Positions 7,565-14,582 of a stretch of DNA of 40,887 nt are shown piece by piece. The notes under the pieces are model-generated. The model made no database searches and was not told the DNA's origin. It saw only the letters and a list, made by a program, of their open reading frames with translations. The number at the start of each line of letters is the position of its first letter. Position 1 is the first letter of the stretch. Origin of the DNA: JALOAP01 sp964632355 (GTDB taxonomy: Bacteria; Chloroflexota; Dehalococcoidia; Tepidiformales; Tepidiformaceae); NCBI GenBank assembly GCA_964632355.1, contig CAZWBW010000012.1, positions 1 through 40,887 on the forward strand, written 5' to 3'. Both the position numbers and the translations under genes were made by a program.

Positions 7565-10288
7565 TTATGTTCCCGCGGAAGCGGGGGACGTGACCGTGAA
7601 GGTCGCGCGCATCCCTTCCCGCGTGTGGCTGATGGTCTCGCCGTCGACCTCTTCGACCACGTCGCAGACGAGTTCGTATTCGCCGGGTTCCAGGTCGACC
7701 GTCAGCGTTGCCTCTTCGCCGGTCGCAAGTTCGGGCGTACGGGCCACGAGTTCATACGTGCCGTCGGGGAGTTTCCGCAGGACGGCGAGGTCGTGAATCC
7801 TACCGGCCTCACCGTCGCCGTGGCCGTGGTCCTCCTCGACGTGGACGACCGTGAAGGTGACCTGGCCAGCTTCGATGGACGACTTCGACGGGCTGACCTC
7901 CCAGTTGCTCAATTCGACACGAACCTCCCGTTCGCCAACGGCTTCGCTCGAGTCGAACCACCCGCGATCCATGCCCGTGAAGATGATGAGCGGCAGGAGC
8001 AGGACCACAGCGGACATCCCCATGGCCACGAGAGGCCCGCGGTTCGCCTCGATGAAGTTGCGGCCGCCGGAGGGCGGTGGGTTACCACTCGCTTCGGCGA
8101 TGCGCTTCGATTTAGTGCGAAGTCGCAGGCTATTCGCCATGACGCTGACGGAGCTGAAGGCCATTGCAGCCCCCGCGATGATCGGGTTCAGCAGGCCGAC
8201 GGCCGCCACGGGAATGGCGAGGACGTTGTATCCGAACGCCCAGACGAGGTTCTGCCGGATGGTGGCCAGCGTGGACTTCCCCACCATCACCGCCTCGGCC
8301 AACTTCGAGACGTCGCCGTGGAGAAGGGTTATGTCTCCTGCTTCGATGGCGACATCCGAGCCGGTGCTCATCGCGACACCGATGTCCGCCTGGGCGAGCG
8401 CCGGTGCGTCATTGATCCCGTCGCCGACCATAGCGACGGAGCGCCCTTCCGCCTGCAGCGTCCGGACCAGTTCGAGCTTGTCCTCGGGCCGGGCGTTGGC
8501 GTGGAACTCGTCGATGCCGACGGTGCGTGCGACCGTGGCGGCCGCGCGTTCGTTGTCGCCGGTCATCATGACCACGCGGAGCCCGAGGCGCTGGAGTGCC
8601 TCGACCGCACGAGGTGCGTTCTGCTTCACCTCGTCGAAGATGCCGATGATGCCGGCGACTTCCCCATCGATCGCGACGAGGATGGCGGTGCGGCCTGCCG
8701 CTTCGAGGTCGAGCAGGCGGGCAAGCATGTCGTCGCCCGGCGTGATCCCGTGCTCATCGAGGAGCCGCCGGTTGCCGGCGAGGACGGTCTGCCCATCGAC
8801 GATTCCAGAGACTCCCCGCGCCGTGTGGGACTGGAAACCTTCCACGGTGGCGAACGAGAGGCCGCGTTCCTGTGCTGCGTCGACTACGGCGCGGCTCAGC
8901 GGGTGTTCACTGCCGGATTCCACCGAAGCGGCGATCCGGAGGAGTTGAGCTTCGTCGAGTGTGCCGAGGGGAACGATTTCGGTGACCTGCGGCCGGCCCT
9001 GAGTAAGCGTGCCGGTCTTGTCGAGCACGATGACGTCGAGGCCCTTGATGCGCTCAAGGACATCCGCGTTCTTGATCAGGATGCCGCGTTCGGCGCCCAT
9101 CCCGGTGCCGACCATGATGGCGGTCGGGGTTGCGAGGCCGAGCGCGCAGGGGCAGGCAACCACCAGGACGGCCACGGCGGCGATCATGCCGTCGAGCCAG
9201 TTCCCCACCACCAGCCCCCACGCCAGGAACACGCCGAGGGCGATGAGAATCACGATCGGAACGAAGACGGCGGCCACCTGGTCGACGAGCCGCTGGATCG
9301 GCGCCTTCGAACCCTGTGCCTCCTCGACCATCCGGGCCATGCGGGCGAGCGCTGTGTCCTCGCCGACCCCGGTGGCTTCGACGTATATCACACCGTTTTG
9401 ATTGATGGTCCCGCTGATGACGTGATCGCCGGGCTTTCGCTCAACCGGGATCGATTCGCCGGTGAGCATCGACTCGTCGATCGTGCTGTGGCCTTCTCGA
9501 ACGATGCCGTCGACCGGCACGCGCTGACCGGGCCGCACGATGACCACGTCACCCGTGCGCACGGCCTCGATGGGGAGCTCGACCTCCTGTCCGTCGCGGA
9601 GCACGGATGCAGTCTTTGCGGCCATACCAAGGAGCTGCCGGATGGCCGACGACGCCTCGCCCTTCGAACGCTCCTCGAAGTACTTGCCCATGGTGATGAA
9701 CAGGAGCACCGCGACGGAGACGTCGAAGAACATGTTCTCGCCGGTGTCGGCGATAACGACCCACGCGCTGTAGAGGTAGGCCACGGTCGTGCCGAGCGCG
9801 ACGAGCACGTCCATGTTCGGGTTCAGATGGCGGAGGCTGGTGTAGCTGCCTTTGTAGAACCGCCAACCCAGGCCAAGCTGAATGGGCGTCGCGAGTAGCA
9901 GAAGCAGCCAACCGGTGAGCTGGTGGTTGCCGTTGATCGTTATGTCGGCGATGTCCATCCCCATCGCGAGGATGATGGTGGGCACGCCGACGATGGCTCC
10001 GGCGATGAGGGTGTAGAGCGTTCGCCGAGCGTGGTCGGCGCGGCTGGCCTCGCGATCTTCTGCGAGCTGCGCTTCGCGGGCTTCGTAGCCGGCCTTTTCG
10101 ACGGCGGCGATGAGGCGGTCGACCGGGACATCGGTCGCGAGCGTGACCCGTGCCGTTTCCGCGGCGAAGTTCACGCTTGCGGTTTCCACGCCCTCGACCT
10201 TGCTGAGTGCCCGTTCGACGCGGCGCACACAACTGGCGCAGGTCATTCCGGAGATTTCGAGGGTGAGGGCGTTGTCCTGTGTGGACAT
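7565..10288 (-). CDS. copA: Cu(I)-exporting P1B-type ATPase fused to a C-terminal cupredoxin domain
   Basis: A 907-residue copper pump. Parts in order: HMA domain with GMTCASC (14-20); membrane helices; actuator with the TGE loop (LTGES, 275-279); CPC metal site C379-P-C381; phosphorylated Asp423 in DKTGT; HP dipeptide in SEHPLSR; TGDN (576-579) and GDGINDAP (622-629); FGYNVLAIP and the last two core helices. CopA normally ends near residue 735. Here there is an extra membrane helix (about 752-771) and then a 135-residue tail with a type-1 copper fold: H832 (RIHDL), C875 (YELVC), H888 and M893 (SHTREGM), plus a His-rich loop near 816-823. The extra helix would place this domain outside the cytoplasm. 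The reading frame is unbroken through the junction. It is last in the csoR-copZ-copA operon. Pump function is firm; copper transfer to the tail domain is inferred. Confidence 0.95.
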   Translation of the reverse strand: MSTQDNALTLEISGMTCASCVRRVERALSKVEGVETASVNFAAETARVTLATDVPVDRLIAAVEKAGYEAREAQLAEDREASRADHARRTLYTLIAGAIVGVPTIILAMGMDIADITINGNHQLTGWLLLLLATPIQLGLGWRFYKGSYTSLRHLNPNMDVLVALGTTVAYLYSAWVVIADTGENMFFDVSVAVLLFITMGKYFEERSKGEASSAIRQLLGMAAKTASVLRDGQEVELPIEAVRTGDVVIVRPGQRVPVDGIVREGHSTIDESMLTGESIPVERKPGDHVISGTINQNGVIYVEATGVGEDTALARMARMVEEAQGSKAPIQRLVDQVAAVFVPIVILIALGVFLAWGLVVGNWLDGMIAAVAVLVVACPCALGLATPTAIMVGTGMGAERGILIKNADVLERIKGLDVIVLDKTGTLTQGRPQVTEIVPLGTLDEAQLLRIAASVESGSEHPLSRAVVDAAQERGLSFATVEGFQSHTARGVSGIVDGQTVLAGNRRLLDEHGITPGDDMLARLLDLEAAGRTAILVAIDGEVAGIIGIFDEVKQNAPRAVEALQRLGLRVVMMTGDNERAAATVARTVGIDEFHANARPEDKLELVRTLQAEGRSVAMVGDGINDAPALAQADIGVAMSTGSDVAIEAGDITLLHGDVSKLAEAVMVGKSTLATIRQNLVWAFGYNVLAIPVAAVGLLNPIIAGAAMAFSSVSVMANSLRLRTKSKRIAEASGNPPPSGGRNFIEANRGPLVAMGMSAVVLLLPLIIFTGMDRGWFDSSEAVGEREVRVELSNWEVSPSKSSIEAGQVTFTVVHVEEDHGHGDGEAGRIHDLAVLRKLPDGTYELVARTPELATGEEATLTVDLEPGEYELVCDVVEEVDGETISHTREGMRATFTVTSPASAGT

Positions 10289-10325
10289 GGCGAAGACTCC
10301 ATTCCCGGCCGGCGGTACCGGTCGG

Positions 10326-10535
10326 TTATGTCAGGCTAGCTTCGTAGCCTTCCTCTTCGATGGCGGCGATGATGGCCTTCGGGTCGAGGTTCTCGCCCTG
10401 GACCACGGCCTTCTTTTCGTCGAGGTTGACGCGCGTTTCGCTCACTCCCGGGAGTTCGTTCACGGCGTTGGTGACCGCGCGGACGCAGTGGTCGCAGGTC
10501 ATTCCGGTGACGGTGAATTCGAGGGTCTGAGCCAT
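10326..10535 (-). CDS. copZ: Copper chaperone CopZ (HMA domain)
   Basis: A 69-residue single-domain heavy-metal-associated protein. GMTCDHC (11-17) carries the two Cu(I)-binding cysteines C14 and C17. The rest follows the ferredoxin-like beta-alpha-beta-beta-alpha-beta pattern, ending IEEEGYEASLT. It would carry Cu(I) in the cytoplasm to the HMA domain or entry site of CopA. It lies 38 nt after csoR and 37 nt before copA on the same strand, forming one operon. A GGAGG site lies a few bases before the ATG at 10535. Confidence 0.95.
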   Translation of the reverse strand: MAQTLEFTVTGMTCDHCVRAVTNAVNELPGVSETRVNLDEKKAVVQGENLDPKAIIAAIEEEGYEASLT

Positions 10536-10573
10536 TGGGTTCCTCCGTTTGGTGTGCCGGGTTTGCGCTTTGA

Positions 10574-10849
10574 TTAGCCCTCGGCGGGGCCCTGCAGCCT
10601 GTAGATCCGCAGGAGTTCGCTGACCGCGCGATCCTCCTTCCCGCCTTGCATCATTTCAACCACATGGGTACGCAGGTGGCCTTCCATGACGAGTCCATCG
10701 AGCGAGCGGAGGGCTCTCTGGATGGAGAGAGAGAGGTCGAGGATGTCGATACAGTACCGGTCCTCCTCGATCTGCTTCTCGAGGGCGGCCACCTGTCCCT
10801 TGATGATCTTGAGCCGGCGCAGCGCCTGGCGTTGGGTCTCGGGGGTCAC
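10574..10849 (-). CDS. csoR: CsoR-family copper-sensing repressor with a Cys-His-His ligand set
   Basis: A 91-residue all-helical DUF156/CsoR repressor that leaves DNA when Cu(I) binds. Family signatures: RLKIIKGQVAALEKQIEEDRYCIDIL and the second helix SIQRALRSLDGLVMEGHLRTHV. The ligand positions are C33, H58 and H62. In Mycobacterium CsoR the third ligand is Cys, while the Cys-His-His set is known from Thermus thermophilus CsoR and also occurs in RcnR-type nickel/cobalt sensors. The N-terminal His of RcnR is absent (residue 3 is Pro), and the next genes are copZ and copA, so copper sensing is most likely. Translation starts at GTG (10849), about 6 nt after a GGAGG. The operator candidate lies 15-31 nt upstream, so the repressor would control its own operon. 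Confidence 0.92.
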   Translation of the reverse strand: MTPETQRQALRRLKIIKGQVAALEKQIEEDRYCIDILDLSLSIQRALRSLDGLVMEGHLRTHVVEMMQGGKEDRAVSELLRIYRLQGPAEG

Positions 10850-10863
10850 GCGGCGTCCTCCAT

Positions 10864-10880
10864 ATAGGGTACCCCCCTAT
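10864..10880. promoter_or_regulatory. Candidate CsoR operator of the copper operon
   Basis: A pseudo-palindrome ATAGGG-TACCC-CCCTAT. CsoR sites are typically G/C-tract inverted repeats flanked by A/T (TAnCCCC...GGGGnTA style), and this one fits. It lies immediately before the GGAGG of csoR, where a bound repressor would block transcription of csoR-copZ-copA. Confidence 0.65.
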
Positions 10881-10970
10881 CCTGCTCCGACGGGCGAACG
10901 TCGTCAAGGGAGGCCTTCGTCCAACGCCGAAAAGGCCTGCTACAGGTTCTGGTAGCGAATGACGAGAGGC

Positions 10971-12191
10971 TTAGCGCGGACCGATCGCGCCGGCGTCCTT
11001 GAGGCGGGCGATCTCGTCCCAGCTGAACCCGGCTTCTGAAAGGACCTGCTCGGTGTGTTCGCCGAATTCGGGGGCTGCGGTGCGAATCGTCCCGGGCGTG
11101 GCCGACAGCTGGACGCCCGGCCCCACGATTTCGAGCTTTCGACCCGAAGGATGGTCGAGCGGGACGATGTAGTTGTTCGCTCGTACCTGCGGGTCCTGGA
11201 CCACCTGGCTGTAGTCCTGGATCGGCGCGACGGGCAGGCCACATTCACCGGCGAGGTGGTTCACCCAGTCCCACTGGTCGCGCTGGGCGAACACCTTGTC
11301 GAGCTCGGCGATGAGTTCGCGGCGGTTCGCGATGCGCTGCCGGAATTCCGAGAACCGCGGGTCGTCGATGAGGTCCGGGCGGTCGATTCCCTTGCATAGG
11401 CCCGCCCACCAGCGGTCGCCCTGCGCCATAGCGAGTGCGATGTAGCGCCCGTCCTTGCACTCGTAGACGTTCCAGAGCGCGTCGGCCTCGTGGCGGTGCC
11501 TGCGCGGTGGGAATTTCCCGGTGAAGAGCGCCGTGGTTATGTTGAATGACTGTAGTGCGACCTGGCCGCCGAGCAGGGACGCGTCGACCTTTTGGCCTTC
11601 GCCGGTGCGCGCCCGGTGCCACAGGGCGATGAGGATCCCGTAAGACAGGAACATTGCGCCGACCTGGTCGGCCATGCCGCCGAACGAGAAGATGGGCGGC
11701 AGGTCCGGCGGGCCCTGCATCATCATCGTCCCGCCGCGGGCCTGTCCGAGGAGGTCCATCGCGGGCCACTTCGCGTGGTCGCCTTCGGTTCCGTAGCCGC
11801 TCGCGGATGCGTAGATGATGCCGGGGTTCCGCTCGCGCATTACGTCGTAGCTGAGCCCGAGCCGTTCCATGACGCCCGGGCGCATGTTCTGCACGAAGAC
11901 GTCTGCCGTTTCGATGAGGCGCAGCAGCGTCTCCCGGCCCTCGGGGTGCTTGAGGTCGATGACGATCGAACGCTTGTTCCGGTTGTGGCTTTCGAAGTAG
12001 CCGTTTGGCTCGCCCGGCGGGGTACCAAACGCGCGCCCCGGGTCGGGCGCATCCGGCCCTTCGACCTTGATCACGTCGGCGCCGAAGTCGGCGAGCATGG
12101 CAGTGGCATAGGTGCCCTGCTGCCAGATGGTGCAATCGATGACTTTGAGACCGGATAGTGGAAGGCCGGTATGCGGGACGTCGGGGAACAT
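10971..12191 (-). CDS. CaiB/BaiF (class III) CoA-transferase
   Basis: A 406-residue family III CoA-transferase, which moves CoA between organic acids through an aspartyl-CoA thioester. Typical blocks: LPLSGLKVIDCTIWQQGTYA near the N-terminus, ADFGADVIKVEGPD, NRNKRSIVIDLKHPEGR, and VFVQNMRPGVMERLGL. The catalytic aspartate is D146 in WPAMDLLGQARGG. The C-terminal half has DGRYIALAMAQGDRWWAGLC. The length is normal. GGAGGAG lies just before the ATG at 12191. It is transcribed away from the methyltransferase. The acyl substrate cannot be told (formyl-, carnitinyl-, succinyl- and bile-acid enzymes all belong here). Together with the MaoC pair at the right end it points to acyl-CoA metabolism in the host. 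Confidence 0.9.
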   Translation of the reverse strand: MFPDVPHTGLPLSGLKVIDCTIWQQGTYATAMLADFGADVIKVEGPDAPDPGRAFGTPPGEPNGYFESHNRNKRSIVIDLKHPEGRETLLRLIETADVFVQNMRPGVMERLGLSYDVMRERNPGIIYASASGYGTEGDHAKWPAMDLLGQARGGTMMMQGPPDLPPIFSFGGMADQVGAMFLSYGILIALWHRARTGEGQKVDASLLGGQVALQSFNITTALFTGKFPPRRHRHEADALWNVYECKDGRYIALAMAQGDRWWAGLCKGIDRPDLIDDPRFSEFRQRIANRRELIAELDKVFAQRDQWDWVNHLAGECGLPVAPIQDYSQVVQDPQVRANNYIVPLDHPSGRKLEIVGPGVQLSATPGTIRTAAPEFGEHTEQVLSEAGFSWDEIARLKDAGAIGPR

Positions 12192-12265
12192 CGCGCTCCT
12201 CCTCTCGCCGTAGGCGCTCTCGGGATCATGGTGAGCGGGTCAGGGGGTGTCAACGGGCCTGCTGC

Positions 12266-12271
12266 TATCCT
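12266..12271 (+). promoter_or_regulatory. -10 box of a probable leaderless transcript (methyltransferase)
   Basis: TATCCT ends 6 nt before the ATG at 12278, and no Shine-Dalgarno lies between. A start at or near the A of ATG is expected. No good -35 is visible. Confidence 0.45.
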
Positions 12272-12277
12272 CCCGTT

Positions 12278-12940
12278 ATGGCCAAGGAGTTTGGGCATCG
12301 GCGATTCGCGGCCGTCTGGGCGTGGATGACAGCACACGAAGGCCGCCAGCAGCGAGAAGCACGGCGCCGCGTGATGGCTGGTATCGAAGGCAGGGTGCTC
12401 GAGATTGGGTTTGGCGTGGGTTCGAACTGGGCGCACCTCCCGGGAACGGTCCACCAGTACGTGGGCATCGAACCCGACCGGTACATGCTCGAACGTGCGA
12501 CGGCCACGAAAGGCCGGGACGCGGTGGAGGGCCGGCTGGTCCGGGCCCGCGGGCAGGAGCTCCCCTTCGCGAACGACTCGTTCGATGCCGTCTTCACGAC
12601 GCTCACCTTCTGCACAATCGAAGACGTCCCCGGGGCGTTGGCCGAGATTCGCCGTGTGCTCAGACCCGGCGGCGTGTTTCGTTTCTGGGAGCACGTTCGG
12701 CCAGAGGGCAGGGTGTCCGGGCGCGTGACCGATGTGCTCGCCCCGGCCTGGCGAAAGGTCGGCGGCGGGTGTAATCCAAACCGGCGGACGGTCCAGGCGA
12801 TCGAAGCCGCCGGGTTTCGCATTACCTCGCTGCACACGCCGAACAGAAGCCCCTTGCCGATGGTGTTCGGGACCGCCACAGCGGACGGAGCGGGTTCGGT
12901 CCCTATACTTGAGCGGGCAGCGCGCGGGGTTCGCGACTGA
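12278..12940 (+). CDS. Class I SAM-dependent methyltransferase (METTL7/UbiE-like)
   Basis: A 220-residue methyltransferase. Motif I is VLEIGFGVGSNW (about 38-49), motif II GIEPDRYMLERA, post-I ELPFANDSFDAVFTTLTFCT, and motif III EIRRVLRPGGVFRFWEHVRPEG. The distinctive tail WRKVGGGCNPNRRTVQAIEAAGF is shared with METTL7/TMT1 thiol methyltransferases and related bacterial proteins. The substrate is probably a small molecule or thiol, but this cannot be read from sequence. I use the ATG at 12278 rather than the open frame further left because similarity begins at residue 1 and a -10 box sits 6 nt upstream. It diverges from the CoA-transferase and precedes nfo by 16 nt. Confidence 0.85.
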   Translation: MAKEFGHRRFAAVWAWMTAHEGRQQREARRRVMAGIEGRVLEIGFGVGSNWAHLPGTVHQYVGIEPDRYMLERATATKGRDAVEGRLVRARGQELPFANDSFDAVFTTLTFCTIEDVPGALAEIRRVLRPGGVFRFWEHVRPEGRVSGRVTDVLAPAWRKVGGGCNPNRRTVQAIEAAGFRITSLHTPNRSPLPMVFGTATADGAGSVPILERAARGVRD

Positions 12941-12956
12941 TTTCAGCTGAGGTTTC

Positions 12957-13820
12957 GTGTTGAGGATAGGCGCCCACGTCTCGAGTGCGGGTGGTCCGCA
13001 GAACGCGTTTCCGAGGGCAGCCGAGATTGGCGCCGAAGCGGTGCAACTCTTCATCTCGGCGCCGCAGCAGTGGCGGCTGCCGAACCTGAAGGACGAGCAG
13101 GTAGCGGCCTTCAAGGAGGCGCACCAGGCTGCCGGTATCCCGGCGTTCTTTCACGGCGTCTACCTGATGAATTTTGCCAGCCAGGACCCCGCAATCCTCG
13201 AGAAGTCGGTGGCGTCGCTGACCTCGTATCTCCAGTGGGCCGACAAGCTGGGAGTCGTCGGGACCATCTTCCATGTCGGCAGCCACCTCGGCGCAGGCTT
13301 CGAACCGATGCTTGAGCAGATGTGCCGGCTGCTGCGGCAGTGCCTGGAAGCGGCCCAGAACGAATCGCTGATGATCCTCGAGAACAGCGCGGGGCAGGGG
13401 AACTGCGTCGGGAAGGACTTCGCGGAACTCGGCGCGCTGGTGCGTGGGCTGGACAACGATCCGCGGGTGGCGATTTGTGTGGACACCTGCCACGCCTTCG
13501 CGATGGGATACGACATCAGGACGCGCGAGGGCTGTGAGATGGCGTTCGAAGAACTGGATCGCGAAGTGGGGCTCGACCGCCTGGTGGCGGTGCATGCGAA
13601 CGACAGCAAGATGCCGCTCGGTGGCGTGCGGGACCGGCACGAGAACATCGGCGACGGCCACATCGGGTACGAGGGGTTCCGCGCGTTCATGAGCCACCCG
13701 GCCGTTCGTGACGTTCCATTTCTGCTGGAAGTGCCGGGCCTCGACAACAAGGGCCCCGACGAGGAGAACGTGATGCGGCTCAAGCGCATCCGCGAGGAGC
13801 TGGGCATCCCCGGTCCCTGA
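12957..13820 (+). CDS. nfo: Endonuclease IV (apurinic/apyrimidinic endonuclease)
   Basis: A 287-residue TIM-barrel AP endonuclease with three zinc ions. It cuts 5' of abasic sites and removes blocked 3' ends in base excision repair. All nine metal ligands are present: H66, H106, E142, D176, H179, H213, D226, H228 and E258. They sit in the family blocks FFHGVYL, FHVGSHLG, ILENSAGQGN, CVDTCHAF, VHANDS, DRHENIGDGHIG and LLEVPG. Translation begins at GTG 12957 (MLRIGAHVSSAGG), with GCTGAGG about 8 nt upstream. The length matches the family (280-290). It probably shares a transcript with the methyltransferase 16 nt upstream. Confidence 0.96.
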   Translation: MLRIGAHVSSAGGPQNAFPRAAEIGAEAVQLFISAPQQWRLPNLKDEQVAAFKEAHQAAGIPAFFHGVYLMNFASQDPAILEKSVASLTSYLQWADKLGVVGTIFHVGSHLGAGFEPMLEQMCRLLRQCLEAAQNESLMILENSAGQGNCVGKDFAELGALVRGLDNDPRVAICVDTCHAFAMGYDIRTREGCEMAFEELDREVGLDRLVAVHANDSKMPLGGVRDRHENIGDGHIGYEGFRAFMSHPAVRDVPFLLEVPGLDNKGPDEENVMRLKRIREELGIPGP

Positions 13821-13846
13821 CGTGGCGCGCTGGAAGGGTCGCAGGT

Positions 13847-14185
13847 ATGGTTCTTCGCGATATGGATAGCGCAGCGGGAATGCCGACGACGGGAAAACTG
13901 ACCGGCCCCCTCTTCACGGAATGTGCGGAGTGGATCTGGGAACAGATGCAGGAAGAGGGGTTCATGCTGGCTGGCGAGCTCATCGAGCTCATCCTGGCAA
14001 CCGAGCGGGAGCTGGCGGTGCACACCCGGCCGATCCGCGAAATTGCGGAAGTACTGGCGGACGAGTTCCGGATGCGCGGCATCAAAGGGAACCCCGGCGA
14101 GATTTCGGCGGCGCTGATTCACGAAGTGCTGCAGTGGGAAGACGACTTCCTCGGTTTTGCCGGGATTCGCCGGGAAGAAAGCTAG
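13847..14185 (+). CDS. Small hypothetical protein, mainly helical
   Basis: A 112-residue protein that I do not recognise. It is rich in Glu, Leu and Ala with predicted long helices (ECAEWIWEQMQEEGFML, ELIELILATERELAVH, IREIAEVLADEFRM, EISAALIHEVLQWEDDF). It has no signal peptide or membrane helix, and no cysteine pair. The ILATERELAVHTRPIREIAEVLADEF stretch could form a winged-helix-like dimer, but no family can be named. The first ATG (13847) has AAGGG about 10 nt upstream; M6 and M12 are alternative starts. It lies 26 nt after nfo in the same direction and is probably in its operon. Codon usage resembles its neighbours, so I think it is real. Confidence 0.65.
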   Translation: MVLRDMDSAAGMPTTGKLTGPLFTECAEWIWEQMQEEGFMLAGELIELILATERELAVHTRPIREIAEVLADEFRMRGIKGNPGEISAALIHEVLQWEDDFLGFAGIRREES

Positions 14186-14329
14186 TTGCTTTTCCGCAAC
14201 AGGCCCATTCACGGAATGGTGGCCCGATTGACGGTAACCGAGCAGGTGCGACAGACTGGCGGTTAAACCCTTGCAGTGGAGGTTGGCCGCTCAACCAGTC
14301 TTTCAGCACCGTGTGAGTGAACGTTCCGT
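14186..14329 (+). promoter_or_regulatory. Upstream leader of glmS with two hairpins and a weak promoter
   Basis: No gene here. Just after the previous stop are a GTTGC/GCAAC hairpin (14185-14200) and a larger one built on CCATTC-acg-GAATGG (14205-14219, extended by GGC/GCC). Neither has a T-run, but they could end the nfo transcript. A TTGACG (14228-14233), 18 nt, CAGACT element is the best promoter I can see for the glmS message; it is weak. Confidence 0.3.
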
Positions 14330-14472
14330 AGCGCCAGGTCCGCCCGTTCCGGCGGATGACGAGGCGGGGGCAGTATCGAAAGACTCGGCGGATGGCCCCC
14401 CGGCAGGCACAGCCGTTAGGCGACCCCACAAACCAGCCCGGGTAACCGGCTGACAAAAGGGCGCCAGGTGCC
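14330..14472 (+). ncRNA. glmS ribozyme (glucosamine-6-phosphate-activated self-cleaving riboswitch)
   Basis: It lies in the 5' UTR of glmS, 110 nt before the start codon. Cleavage is expected between A14330 and G14331 (A|GCGCC). Conserved core blocks are present in order: GCGCC, TGACGAGG (14357-14364), TATCGA (14374-14379), TCGGCGGATG (14385-14394), GCCGTTA. Helices by hand: P1 GTCCGCC/GGCGGAT (14338-14344 with 14351-14357); P2 GGGGGC/GCCCCC (14366-14371 with 14395-14400); P2.2 CGCC/GGCG (14332-14335 with 14387-14390); P3 CGGC/GCCG (14401-14404 with 14412-14415); pseudoknot P3.1 GGCAC/GTGCC (14406-14410 with 14468-14472); P4 base GGCG/CGCC and an inner GCC/GGC arm closed by a GTAA tetraloop. 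Binding of GlcN6P, the product of GlmS, triggers cleavage and lowers expression. The match is extensive and in the expected place. Confidence 0.95.
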
Positions 14473-14489
14473 AGGGAGTAGCGCTCCCT
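14473..14489 (+). terminator. Small hairpin between the ribozyme and glmS
   Basis: AGGGAG (14473-14478) pairs with CTCCCT (14484-14489) around a 5-nt loop, followed by TCCTT. It begins at the base after P3.1. It could be a weak attenuator or simply a stabilising hairpin on the cleaved message; the following T-run is poor. Confidence 0.3.
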
Positions 14490-14582
14490 TCCTTCACTCA
14501 CCAAGTCGACCCGGAGATTCGCCGCCGCGTGTACGGCACGTGGTGGCCCATGCTGCCGTGCGTATACGGCCAGGGGTTCGTT

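Noticed and set aside
7427..9898. Open frame of over 800 codons on the plus strand opposite copA
   Set aside because: It mirrors the GC-rich third positions of copA, has no recognisable domain, and is full of Asp/Gly/Arg/His runs typical of antisense frames.
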